Below are positions 9,095 through 17,072 of a DNA stretch of 64,000 nt, piece by piece; positions within the stretch are counted from its first letter, which is position 1, and the number at the start of each line of letters is the position of its first letter. The translations under genes were made by a program, and so were the position numbers. Below the pieces are notes generated by a model. The model saw only the letters and a list, made by a program, of their open reading frames with translations. It did no database searches and had not been told where the DNA came from. This DNA comes from Ruminococcaceae bacterium BL-4 (GTDB lineage Bacteria; Bacillota; Clostridia; Oscillospirales; Acutalibacteraceae), in contig LR778134.1 in assembly GCA_902809935.1 (NCBI GenBank), forward strand, positions 62,001-126,000, in the 5' to 3' direction.

Positions 9095-9117
9095 TGATGG
9101 TTCCTCCTAAAATAAAT

Positions 9118-10146
9118 TTAGCCTTGGCTGCTGACAGTCGTGGTTGTAATCTGCTGAAAATCGCCCTGCAAACTTTGCGGGATGGTAATTTCCAACTTTT
9201 TGGCCGTATCGGTATTAATCATTTTCGCATATTCCTGAATCGATTCTACCGGCGTCTGTGCAATGGTTTGGCCGTCGATCACGCGTTTAATCATTTGTGC
9301 GGTCTGCTTTCCAAGAACCGTATAATCAATTCCAACGGTCGCAAGGCCGCCGTCCTTCACCATAGAATCCGCACCGACATATACAGGAATCTTTGCTCCC
9401 TCTGCAATTTTTTCATAAAGCGGCATCGCAGAAGCAACAGTATTATCATTTGGTGTAAAAAACGCATCCACTTTTCCAACAAGAGACTGTACTGCCTGCT
9501 GAACATCATTGGAATTGGTCACCGTGGCTTCTTTATAGGCAATCCCATTTGCATCGCAGTACGCTTTTGCTCGGTTAATTCCAGTTACAGAATTAACTTC
9601 GCTCGGGTTATAAACGAATCCATAAGTTTTCACATTAGGCGTCAGCTCTTGTGCTAATTTAAAAATATCTTCTACCGCAATCGAATTTGAAACTCCGGTA
9701 ATATTTCCATCCGTCTTATCAAAAGAATCCACCAGTTTTGCTTCAATCGGATTGCTGACCGCCGAAAAAATGATTGGCACATCTTTTGTAGCTTTGGCAC
9801 AAGCCTGTGCCGGGCCGGTAGCAATCGGTACCAGCATATCCACATTGGACGAAAGCATATTATTGATAATTGTCGTGACCGCTGCCGTGTCACCCTGTGC
9901 ATTTTCATAATCGATCTCGATTTTATCGTCCATGCCTAAAGCGGAAAGTTCCGAAATAATGGTCTCCCGAATTTGATCCAGCGATGGATGATCCATAGGC
10001 TGAATAATCCCGATCTTATACTTTTTTTCTCCTGCTTGAGAAGGATTCGTTGAAGATGCGGGACTTGTTCCGCACCCCGCAAATACTGATGCCATCAGCG
10101 CCCCCACCATCAAAACAGCTGTTCCTCTTGTCAATTTCTTTTTCAT
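9118..10146 (-). CDS. TrpX-like ABC substrate-binding lipoprotein
   Basis: A 342-aa secreted lipoprotein of the ABC_sub_bind (TrpX) family. The signal peptide ends in lipobox FAGC, followed by a Ser/Thr linker and the periplasmic-binding fold (YKIGIIQPMDHPSLDQI; later DMLVPIATGPAQACAKAT). The start at 10146 is downstream of the T-box terminator; the frame open further upstream runs through the riboswitch and is not coding. In streptococci TrpX works with TrpY and TrpZ and is T-box controlled. Here no permease or ATPase is next to it; the following gene is a dehydrogenase. An aromatic amino acid or derivative is a reasonable but unproven ligand. Confidence 0.82.
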   Translation of the reverse strand: MKKKLTRGTAVLMVGALMASVFAGCGTSPASSTNPSQAGEKKYKIGIIQPMDHPSLDQIRETIISELSALGMDDKIEIDYENAQGDTAAVTTIINNMLSSNVDMLVPIATGPAQACAKATKDVPIIFSAVSNPIEAKLVDSFDKTDGNITGVSNSIAVEDIFKLAQELTPNVKTYGFVYNPSEVNSVTGINRAKAYCDANGIAYKEATVTNSNDVQQAVQSLVGKVDAFFTPNDNTVASAMPLYEKIAEGAKIPVYVGADSMVKDGGLATVGIDYTVLGKQTAQMIKRVIDGQTIAQTPVESIQEYAKMINTDTAKKLEITIPQSLQGDFQQITTTTVSSQG

Positions 10147-10213
10147 TCTGAATTGCCCCTTTCTTTTTTTCGAAAGGTACAGCTGTTGGACCGCACCGCT
10201 TTGTTCCGCAAAT

Positions 10214-10490
10214 AAAAAAAGATCTGCCCTTTCTTTTAAAAGGGCAGATCTTATAAAAATCTGTGGTACCACCTTTATTGGCCGCAAAAGCGACCCTCTC
10301 AACGGAATGCCAACACATTCCTTATCGTTAACGCCGACAATACGTCTCAGATACTGGGCCCAAAAAGGCTTTTCCCCTCGCTCTCAACGGACCATTATGC
10401 CATACCGCTCTTCCGCAGGTTCTCAGCATCTCCTGCTCTCTGTAGGCGCGTATACAGATTCACTTCCGTCTCGAAGATTTCTTCTTGATT
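10214..10490 (-). ncRNA. T-box leader (tRNA-sensing riboswitch)
   Basis: Untranslated leader read from the minus strand. The T-box core AAAGGTGGTACCACAG is at 10261-10276. It is followed by an intrinsic terminator (10214-10252; AAGATCTGCCCTTT pairs with AAAGGGCAGATCTT, then a T run) and preceded by a Stem III hairpin GGAATG-N6-CATTCC (about 10309-10326). The Stem I region contains AG-bulge-like and distal-loop-like motifs. An uncharged cognate tRNA should stabilise the antiterminator and switch on the binding-protein/dehydrogenase operon. A UGG (Trp) triplet lies in a plausible Stem I position, but I could not fold Stem I reliably, so the cognate amino acid is not assigned. Confidence 0.88.
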
Positions 10491-10496
10491 GGCTCT

Positions 10497-10526
10497 ATTA
10501 TATGCACATTTAAAATCTTCTGTCAA
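10497..10526 (-). promoter_or_regulatory. SigA promoter of the T-box operon
   Basis: TTGACA (10521-10526) and TATAAT (10497-10502) with an 18-bp spacer on the minus strand, just upstream of the T-box leader. Confidence 0.85.
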
Positions 10527-10571
10527 GAATTTCTTTAAATTACTTATAAAGAAAAAGTTAAACCTCGTTTT

Positions 10572-11489
10572 TTATTTCATAAATCCGGCAACAATTTTTT
10601 CTTCTGCTTCTTTTTCGGTCAATCCCAAAGTGCGAAGCTTTAGGATCTGTTCTCCGGCAATTTTTCCGATAGCAGCCTCATGAATCAAAGCAGCATCCGG
10701 ATTGTTGGCAGAAAGTTCCGGCGCAGCATTAACAGTGCCTTCTCCTACCAAAATGGCATCGCACTCGGAATGGCCATTACAGCGGGTATTTCCAACGATG
10801 CGCGACTGATATTCCTGATGAGAGTGGTCTTTTGCCACTGACCGGGAAATCAGATTTGCTCCACAGTTTTCGCCATTTAGGTTTACCTCAAACTGTGTTT
10901 TTGCAGTCTGCTCTTTTTCGGTCAAGATCCGCTCGTGAATCACAAGCTTTGCGTCTTTTCCCAAAGTTCCCTTTGTCGTACGCAGTGTATGGTCTACGCC
11001 GCCGATTTGAGAAGTATCCATTTCGAGAACGGCGCCTTCTTCCAGAAAAGCTTCCGTCACAGGATCAATTGTGCGAAGCCCGTTGCCTTTTCCAGTCCCG
11101 ATATGCTTTTCGAGATACAGTGCATGGGAATTTTTTCCCATAAAGAAGCGGTGAATTCCATTATGCCGCGCAGGCTCTCCATTTTCCGTATGAACACCGC
11201 AGCCAGCTACGATCACAACATCTGCTCCCTCGCCGACATAAAAATCATTATAAACAAGGTCATCCACATCTCCATGTGTCACACAGGCAGGAATGGAAAC
11301 TGTCTCCCCTTTTGTTCCGGGGGCAATCCGAATATCCAAGCCGGGACGATCCTTTTTGGAATCAATCTGAATATGCTCCGTAGACTGCCGGCCGGCACAT
11401 TGTCCATCCTCCCGAATATTATAGGCTCCGTGAAACGTTCCTTTCCAGTCGGAAACGATCTTTAAAAGTTGTTCTGAAATACGATTCAT
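10572..11489 (-). CDS. SufB/SufD-like Fe-S scaffold protein
   Basis: A 305-aa protein of the SufBD beta-helix family that pairs with SufC to assemble Fe-S clusters in the cytosol. Recognisable core sections are DDLVYNDFYVGEGADVVIV and the C-terminal region EGTVNAAPELSANNPDAALI plus HEAAIGKIAGEQ, typical of SufB/SufD cores. It is shorter than classical SufB (about 465 aa), lacking the N-terminal region. The ATG at 11489 follows GGGGAGG and starts two bases after the SufC-like stop. With only sufC and this gene present it resembles a minimal two-gene SUF system; no SufS or SufU is in the window. Confidence 0.85.
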   Translation of the reverse strand: MNRISEQLLKIVSDWKGTFHGAYNIREDGQCAGRQSTEHIQIDSKKDRPGLDIRIAPGTKGETVSIPACVTHGDVDDLVYNDFYVGEGADVVIVAGCGVHTENGEPARHNGIHRFFMGKNSHALYLEKHIGTGKGNGLRTIDPVTEAFLEEGAVLEMDTSQIGGVDHTLRTTKGTLGKDAKLVIHERILTEKEQTAKTQFEVNLNGENCGANLISRSVAKDHSHQEYQSRIVGNTRCNGHSECDAILVGEGTVNAAPELSANNPDAALIHEAAIGKIAGEQILKLRTLGLTEKEAEEKIVAGFMK

Positions 11490-11491
11490 CG

Positions 11492-12217
11492 TTAGCACGC
11501 CTCCCCTTCCTCTTTGGGACATTTTTCACAATGGGGCTCTTTTAAAAGCATCGGCAGAATCTCATCCGGTTTACCGGAACATCTAATTTTCCCGTCCGCA
11601 ATTACAATCAGTTCATCTGCGATCTGTAAAATACGCTCCTGATGAGAAATAATCACCATGGAACCATTGATTTTTCCGCGCATCTCCTGAAACACATCAA
11701 TCAGCGCTGCAAAGCTCCACAAATCGATCCCCGCTTCCGGCTCATCGAAAATCGTCAGCTTTGTATGGCGCGCCAAAACACTTGCAATTTCAATTCGCTT
11801 AATTTCACCGCCGGAAAGGCTGGCGTCCACCTCGCGGTCTATATATTCTCTGGCACAAAGTCCAACCTTGCTTAAAAGTGTGCAAAGCCGTTCCTCCGAA
11901 AGTGATTCTCCAGAGGCCAGTTCTAAGAGGTCACGTACGGTAAGCCCTTTAAACCGCACCGGCTGCTGAAACGCATAGCTGATCCCTTTTAAAGCACGCT
12001 CTGTCACATCGAGCCCTGTGATGTCTTCCCCATCAAGAACAATTTTTCCGGAATCCGGAGTTTCCACACCGGAAATCAATTTAGCAAGGGTTGTTTTTCC
12101 TCCGCCATTCGGTCCTGTGATCACCACAAGTTTTCCATCCGGAATTGTCAAATTTATATTTTTTAAAATAGATTCTCCGCCGGGTGCATGCCAGCAAAGG
12201 TCAGATAGTTGCAGCAA
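11492..12217 (-). CDS. sufC: SufC-like Fe-S assembly ATPase
   Basis: ABC-type ATPase that powers the SufB-like scaffold. Motifs are Walker A GPNGGGKTT, signature LSGGEIKRIE, Walker B LTIFDEPEAG and the switch His in IISHQERI. I take TTG at 12217 as start because AAGGA lies six bases upstream (protein LLQLSDLCWHAPGG); the frame also extends to another TTG at 12244 with no ribosome site. The C-terminus carries three Cys (HCEKCPKEEGEAC), which is unusual and could bind metal. The tight linkage to the scaffold gene supports the assignment. Confidence 0.85.
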   Translation of the reverse strand: MLQLSDLCWHAPGGESILKNINLTIPDGKLVVITGPNGGGKTTLAKLISGVETPDSGKIVLDGEDITGLDVTERALKGISYAFQQPVRFKGLTVRDLLELASGESLSEERLCTLLSKVGLCAREYIDREVDASLSGGEIKRIEIASVLARHTKLTIFDEPEAGIDLWSFAALIDVFQEMRGKINGSMVIISHQERILQIADELIVIADGKIRCSGKPDEILPMLLKEPHCEKCPKEEGEAC

Positions 12218-12274
12218 ATTAGTTCCTTCTTTCTTTTTAAACAAACAGAAACAAATAAAGTTTTTTCTTTTCCT

Positions 12275-12303
12275 ATTGTAAAAAATTTGACAATTCCTGT
12301 CAA
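12275..12303 (-). promoter_or_regulatory. Promoter of sufCB with overlapping inverted repeat
   Basis: On the minus strand TTGACA (12298-12303) and TACAAT (12275-12280) are 17 bp apart. The -35 is one arm of the perfect inverted repeat TTGACA-N5-TGTCAA (12287-12303), a candidate site for an Rrf2/IscR-type regulator, which is not encoded here. Confidence 0.7.
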
Positions 12304-12496
12304 GATCAGTTTCGAAAAAATTATACTTTTTTAGTGTACTTTTAGAATTACCAGATTCAAAAAGAAAAATACAAATAATTTTTATTTCTGAATAAAGAAT
12401 TTTTTCGCCGTTTATCTAAAAATTTTCGGGAAAAAATTTTAGGAACACTTGACAAATTCCCGTTCTGTATGCTATATTAATATCCGTTGCCAATAT
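12304..12496. promoter_or_regulatory. AT-rich intergenic region with the tRNA cluster promoter
   Basis: No gene seen. A SigA promoter for the tRNA genes is visible on the plus strand: TTGACA at 12449-12454 and TATATT at 12473-12478 with an 18-bp spacer, about 18 bp before the first tRNA. Confidence 0.75.
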
Positions 12497-12570
12497 GCGA
12501 GTGTAGTTCAGTGGTAGAACCCCAGCCTTCCAAGCTGGTTGTGTGGGTCCGATTCCCATCACTCGCTCCA
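12497..12570 (+). tRNA. tRNA-Gly (anticodon TCC)
   Basis: Complete cloverleaf of 74 nt with encoded CCA. Acceptor arm GCGAGTG pairs with CACTCGC; the anticodon loop reads CTTCCAA; the T arm is GTGGG-TCCGATT-CCCAT. Confidence 0.95.
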
Positions 12571-12578
12571 AAGGACAT

Positions 12579-12655
12579 GCGCCAATAGCTCAGCTGGATA
12601 GAGCAACTGCCTTCTAAGCAGTAGGCCAGGGGTTCGAGTCCCTTTTGGCGCGCCA
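12579..12655 (+). tRNA. tRNA-Arg (anticodon TCT)
   Basis: Complete cloverleaf of 77 nt with encoded CCA. Acceptor GCGCCAA pairs with TTGGCGC; the anticodon loop reads CTTCTAA. Confidence 0.95.
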
Positions 12656-12659
12656 GCAC

Positions 12660-12686
12660 GCGCCAAAAGCCTTTTACTTTTGGCGC
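12660..12686 (+). terminator. Hairpin between tRNA-Arg and tRNA-His
   Basis: Stem GCGCCAAAAG with CTTTTGGCGC. It resembles the acceptor arm of the tRNA-Arg just upstream. No long T run follows, so it may be a processing signal or a weak terminator rather than a strong one. Confidence 0.55.
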
Positions 12687-12694
12687 ATTTATAT

Positions 12695-12772
12695 GGTGGA
12701 TGTAGCTTAGTTGGCTAAAGCGCCAGATTGTGGCTCTGGAGATCGTGGGTTCGAGTCCCATCTTCCACCCCA
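12695..12772 (+). tRNA. tRNA-His (anticodon GTG)
   Basis: Cloverleaf with encoded CCA and anticodon loop TTGTGGC. The extra 5' G (position -1) facing C73, the hallmark of tRNA-His, is present. One T-T mismatch lies in the acceptor stem. Confidence 0.93.
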
Positions 12773-12779
12773 TTGATTG

Positions 12780-12805
12780 ATACGAGGTCTTTTTTGGCCT
12801 CGTAT
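12780..12805 (+). terminator. Hairpin between tRNA-His and tRNA-Gln
   Basis: Perfect stem ATACGAGG with CCTCGTAT closing a T-rich loop; an intrinsic terminator or processing element. Confidence 0.6.
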
Positions 12806-12813
12806 TTCCATAT

Positions 12814-12888
12814 TGGGCTGTAGCCAAGCGGTAAGGCAACGGACTTTGACTCCGTCACGCGTGGGTCCGAATCCCGCCAGCCCAGCCA
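12814..12888 (+). tRNA. tRNA-Gln (anticodon TTG)
   Basis: Complete cloverleaf of 75 nt with encoded CCA. Acceptor TGGGCTG pairs with CAGCCCA; the anticodon loop reads CTTTGAC. Confidence 0.95.
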
Positions 12889-12903
12889 ATTGAATACCTT
12901 TTG

Positions 12904-12937
12904 AACCCCGCATGAACTCTATGTTTATGCGGGGTTT
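12904..12937 (+). terminator. tRNA operon terminator (repeat copy 1)
   Basis: Hairpin AACCCCGCAT with ATGCGGGGTT and a T-rich tail. Nearly the same 33-34 bp recur at 18013-18046, which brackets the accessory block between them. Confidence 0.85.
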
Positions 12938-13421
12938 CATTTTTCTTGAACAACCCCAAAACAGGACCACCAAATCACCCATTATTGTTTACGATCAAAA
13001 ATTTATTCAATGCTGTTTCCTCATCAGCAAACTGTAAAAGCATGGGTACAAATATTAAGGGCCGTACTGGTTTGGCTATACTCTAACCTTATATGTTTTT
13101 TTGAATCGATTTTGGCTTCCCGGATTTTCTCTCTAAAGCAACCAACAATGACTATCATTCACTGATTCCCCCAGCTTATCCTTCAAGGACGGCTAGGGGA
13201 TTTTTTGTTGTTAACACGCATAATTAAAATGTTACAATTATGTTAAATTTTTACAAATATTTATGTAAAGTATTTCATTTTATAGAGTTTAAGACTATGA
13301 TTAATGTGATAAAAAATTTTTAATTATTATAGTAATAATTAGAAGGTCGGTCAACAGTAGATTAAAATTCAGAAGCTTAATATTGTAAAATAGTGAAATT
13401 AAAAAGATGGAGATGTTTGCT
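12938..13421. other. Intergenic region upstream of the SIR2 gene
   Basis: No convincing gene. It contains a terminator-like hairpin at about 13168-13207 (CCCC-AGC with GCT-AGGGG followed by six T) that has no gene in front of it, which suggests decay or rearrangement. The last 200 bases are very AT-rich and presumably hold the promoter of the next gene. Confidence 0.5.
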
Positions 13422-15896
13422 ATGATCGATATACCGGAAGCTTTGTTACATAGAATATTTAACAAAAAGTGTATTTTATTTCTTGGCGCCGGTGCCACCT
13501 TAGAATCCGGGGGATTATTGGGGGCAGATTTAGCAAAATATTTGTATAATCAGTTAGGCGACACTGGTGTAAAATTCAATTCTGATTTGCCGCGTTTCAC
13601 TTACAATCTTGTAAAGAAAGGATTCAGAAAAGAAATAGAACAATCTATACGGGAAAGATTAAAGTACCTTACTCCAAGCAAAAAGTTCGAAAAAATTTCA
13701 CTAATTCCTTGGAAAGCTATCTATACCACTAATTATGATGACTTGGTAGAAAAATCATATAAAAACCAGAGATATTATGAATATACTTTGGAAGACCCAT
13801 TACATCCTAAAGCATTTGTTAACGACTCAAACATTCCACTATATAAAATAAACGGAGATATTAATGCCCCATATTCAGAAGATAACCCATTGAAAATCAC
13901 ACTAGAAGATTTAAAGTTTTCCAAAAAAAACAGTAAAAAATATATAAACAGACTTATGGAAGACTTTAACGATACATTTATTTTCATTGGGTACAGCTTT
14001 TCAGATAAAATCATAACAGACATTCTTGAAACTTTTTCTGATAATGCTCGTTGGGAATCAATAAAGGAAAAATATATTATTCTTCCTGAAATTTCAGAAG
14101 ATTTAAAAACAGATTTAGAAATTTATAAAATAAAATATATTAAAGGGACTGCAGATAACTTTTTTGAAGAAATGTATACCATAGCAGAAAGCAATTATAG
14201 AATTAAACTTCAACAGCTTAAAATTCTTTTTTCTCCGGAATCATCGTTATATACTTTCGATCCACGGACAATGAATTATATAACGGAATGTTTTGAATTT
14301 TATAATCCCACTATGAACTACCCTGTAGATCCGCGCGCATTTTATAGAGGAGGCAGTCCTAATTGGGGCATTATTAAAAACAATTTTGATGTATATCGAG
14401 AACTTGATGTAACAAAACTTGGTGATAAAGATGTAAAAAGGCTGAATACTGAATCCTTGGTCGATTTTATAATCGAATTGAGTGCCGAACATCAGATAAA
14501 AAAATTATTATTAAGAGGACCAGCAGTATCTGGAAAATCTACATTAATCTATAGGTTAGCATATGAGTTAACCAAAAACGGTATCTTATCATTTCTGTTT
14601 AAAACTCAGTCACAATATCGAAGTGGACTGTTGTTTGATATATACGGAAAGGTTAAATCTACCATTGTAATTATTTTTGATAATGTAATAGTCGATTATG
14701 AGCAGTTTTTTAAAATGATTTCTGACACTCAGAATAATCAAATTCCTGCGATATTTATTGCTACGTCGAGGTATTCTGATTGGGATAATGTTTTCAGTAA
14801 TTATAATAAAACAAGGTTAGGACCTATCAACTATTATATAGATGTCAAGGATACCCTTGATATACTTGAAGCACAAAAACTTGTTAAAAAAATGATTGCA
14901 AGTAATATAATAAACGTTTCTACAAAATTCGACGAAGAATCTGTTACTAAAAAAATATCCAACAGTCAGAATATCATTGATATATTGCTAGAGGTTATTG
15001 ATCGATCGGAAAGCGTCACTGATTCAATCTGCTTTGAATATGACAATTTGTCTAATGAAGCAAAATTAGCGGATGGAATTGTTTCGTTAAGTTTCAAGTA
15101 TGGATTAAAATTACAATGGGGGTTATTAAAAAGATCTATTGAAAAGCACTATTATTCTTTTACTTGGGAAGATTTTGTTGATAAAATCTTAAATGGAGAT
15201 GCAAAAGGTAATTTATTTCAAGAAGAAATCCAAGGCGAGTATTTCATAAGCGGCAGACATAGATATATTTCAGAGCTAATTTTGCAAATTCACTATAAAG
15301 GAAATTATAGTGAAGAAATCGCTGATATTAAAAGTATCATACAAGCTTCATCTGGAAATGATTCTGAAGAACATTTTGTGGGGACACTTATCAATGCAAT
15401 TTTGCAGAATGATAATAATTACACAACTAAGCAGATTGAAGAGCTATTAAATTTTGCAATCGATACATTCGTTATAGACGATAATAAAGCTTTTATCAAC
15501 CACTTGAAAGGAGAATTTTTACTGACACAGCGGAAATATAATGATGCAATTGCTTGTTTCGATACGAATGTGCGAAATAACTTAAATAAAATGTATAGTC
15601 TTCATTCAATGGGTAAAGCGTACTATTACTTGGCTAAATCAGAAAATATAACCTCCGGTAAATTTAGAAGCGACATCAATCACGCTAAAAACAGGTTATT
15701 TGATGGTATTCAAAAATTCCCTAGAAATGAATACTATTATTCTATGTTATTAACTGTATTTACCTATTTAAAAGACAACAATTGCCTTAGTGAAGAGGAT
15801 AAAAGAAATATAAAAGCATTGGAAACATCGGCAAGCGAAAATTTAAATATTAAAAATATATCTGATTTGAATAACAAAGTCAAAGACATCATGTAA
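13422..15896 (+). CDS. SIR2-domain plus P-loop NTPase protein, probable anti-phage defence
   Basis: About 824 aa in three parts. The N-terminal SIR2-like domain (about residues 10-260) opens with CILFLGAGATLESGG and contains YTTNYDDLVE and FIGYSFSDKII, the NAD-binding and catalytic-region motifs of SIR2 effectors. A STAND-like P-loop NTPase (about 350-560) has Walker A LRGPAVSGKSTLIYRL and Walker B IVIIFDN. A helical, TPR-like C-terminus follows. This resembles SIR2-STAND defence proteins, which deplete NAD after phage sensing; that role is inferred. ATG 13422 is preferred over 13407 because GGAGA lies 8 bases upstream. Base composition is much more AT-rich than the neighbours, which suggests transfer. 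Confidence 0.75.
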   Translation: MIDIPEALLHRIFNKKCILFLGAGATLESGGLLGADLAKYLYNQLGDTGVKFNSDLPRFTYNLVKKGFRKEIEQSIRERLKYLTPSKKFEKISLIPWKAIYTTNYDDLVEKSYKNQRYYEYTLEDPLHPKAFVNDSNIPLYKINGDINAPYSEDNPLKITLEDLKFSKKNSKKYINRLMEDFNDTFIFIGYSFSDKIITDILETFSDNARWESIKEKYIILPEISEDLKTDLEIYKIKYIKGTADNFFEEMYTIAESNYRIKLQQLKILFSPESSLYTFDPRTMNYITECFEFYNPTMNYPVDPRAFYRGGSPNWGIIKNNFDVYRELDVTKLGDKDVKRLNTESLVDFIIELSAEHQIKKLLLRGPAVSGKSTLIYRLAYELTKNGILSFLFKTQSQYRSGLLFDIYGKVKSTIVIIFDNVIVDYEQFFKMISDTQNNQIPAIFIATSRYSDWDNVFSNYNKTRLGPINYYIDVKDTLDILEAQKLVKKMIASNIINVSTKFDEESVTKKISNSQNIIDILLEVIDRSESVTDSICFEYDNLSNEAKLADGIVSLSFKYGLKLQWGLLKRSIEKHYYSFTWEDFVDKILNGDAKGNLFQEEIQGEYFISGRHRYISELILQIHYKGNYSEEIADIKSIIQASSGNDSEEHFVGTLINAILQNDNNYTTKQIEELLNFAIDTFVIDDNKAFINHLKGEFLLTQRKYNDAIACFDTNVRNNLNKMYSLHSMGKAYYYLAKSENITSGKFRSDINHAKNRLFDGIQKFPRNEYYYSMLLTVFTYLKDNNCLSEEDKRNIKALETSASENLNIKNISDLNNKVKDIM

Positions 15897-16209
15897 TTAC
15901 GGCATGAACTGGCAAATAAGACTTCGCCTTACGAGCTTTGCAAAGGATCAACAAGCGTTTAATTACTTTGCAAGGCAGAAATATAAATCATCCATGTCTT
16001 CGAAGATAAACAAACTATTTAGTTTATTTACAATATATTTTTTAACTAAAAAGTCATCACCAACCGTCCAATAAAAGTCAGTTGATGATGACTTTCCTAT
16101 GTAAATATAATTCACAATTTTACTTTTGATCACCTTTATAAGTAAAATCACATTTAATTTCTACAGTTTTTCATACCAAGTGTTTCATTTTCTAAGATTT
16201 ACGGGTATA
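15897..16209. other. Intergenic region with possible small minus-strand ORF
   Basis: A minus-strand open frame at about 15963-16130 (GTG start, ending YFCLAK) has plausible composition but no ribosome site and no recognised relatives, so I do not call it a gene. A TATAAT at 16206-16211 may be the -10 of the next gene. Confidence 0.35.
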
Positions 16210-16836
16210 ATGAATGCAACACAGAAATTCGAGAGATTGTGTTCTATGCTTAAACATGATGTGGAGATGATTAGAATGGACTATACGATGCAAGACCGAG
16301 CAAATCTTATTGTACAAGCATGTAAAAATTCAAAATCAACAAACCCCTATGAGATTTTTAAAGAAGTAGCATCAAAAGACTTTATACGCATCCATGGACC
16401 GGAGCATCATGTTCTGGACGGAGCATGCATTTTGACAGCGTATTATAATGCCGGCGGCAAGATCGACTTAGAAGAAAGTCTTCAAAAACTTATGCACCAA
16501 GGTTTATTGATGCCCGGAGCTGTATGCGGTCTATGGGGTGTATGCGGTGCAGTAATGTCCGTAGGTGCCGGCTTAGCAATCATTGACGGCACCGGTCCAC
16601 TATCAACAGACGGCTCATGGGGAAATCATATGAAGTTTACCTCTAAGGCTTTGGAAAAATTAGCAGAGATAAATGGGCCCCGATGCTGCAAAAGAGACGC
16701 ATATTTAAGTTTTAAAACAGCCGTTGAATTTATAAATGAAAATTATAATGTAACATTAGAAGTACCCAATATTAAATGTGAATTTAGTCCATATAATGAG
16801 CAATGTATCGGAAAACGATGCCCATTTCATCAATAA
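16210..16836 (+). CDS. DUF5714 domain protein
   Basis: Cytosolic protein of about 208 aa that I assign to DUF5714; function unknown. The conserved parts are IHGPEHHVLDGACILTAYYN, a Gly/Cys-rich stretch near GAVCGLWGVCGAVMSVGAG, NGPRCCKRDAYLS, and the C-terminal Cys cluster CEFSPYNEQCIGKRCPFH. The many Cys and His suggest a metal or cluster. The start is uncertain: ATG 16210 overlaps a TATAAT and has no ribosome site, while ATG 16276 follows GGAG at a good distance and may be the true start (MDYTMQDRANLIV). It sits in the accessory block between the SIR2 gene and an AraC-type regulator. Confidence 0.7.
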   Translation: MNATQKFERLCSMLKHDVEMIRMDYTMQDRANLIVQACKNSKSTNPYEIFKEVASKDFIRIHGPEHHVLDGACILTAYYNAGGKIDLEESLQKLMHQGLLMPGAVCGLWGVCGAVMSVGAGLAIIDGTGPLSTDGSWGNHMKFTSKALEKLAEINGPRCCKRDAYLSFKTAVEFINENYNVTLEVPNIKCEFSPYNEQCIGKRCPFHQ

Positions 16837-16875
16837 AACTTTATATCACTGCTGATTTCTATTTTTTACAATTAA

Positions 16876-16921
16876 GAAACACCACCGATTATCCAGAAAA
16901 GGAATAGTCGATGGTGTTTTT
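16876..16921 (+). terminator. Intrinsic terminator after the DUF5714 gene
   Basis: Stem AACACC-ACCGATTA with TAGTCGATGGTGTT followed by a T run. Confidence 0.7.
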
Positions 16922-17072
16922 GACTTTACAAAATCAATAAAATACAAAAAAGCTTATCAGTGCAGCCATGAAAATTCGAATTATTTATTACCATTCATCT
17001 TAATAAAGCAAGAATAGTCGAGAAATTCTATGGCGATTTGAATTATACTAACGATGTCAGGAGGTGAAAACA

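Noticed and set aside
9094-9657. Plus-strand 187-aa open frame
   Set aside because: Shadow of the TrpX-like gene on the other strand; composition and repeats mirror that gene.
9118-10302. Longer start for the TrpX-like gene
   Set aside because: The extra 52 codons pass through the T-box terminator hairpin; the signal peptide and ribosome site fix the start at 10146.
10381-10490. Assigning the T-box to tryptophan
   Set aside because: A UGG triplet is present but I could not fold Stem I with confidence, so the specifier remains open.
12477-12982. Minus-strand open frames across the tRNA cluster
   Set aside because: They run antisense through four complete tRNA genes and have no ribosome sites.
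15963-16151. Minus-strand 62-aa open frame
   Set aside because: Plausible composition but no ribosome site, GTG start only and no recognisable family; noted in the intergenic entry but not called.
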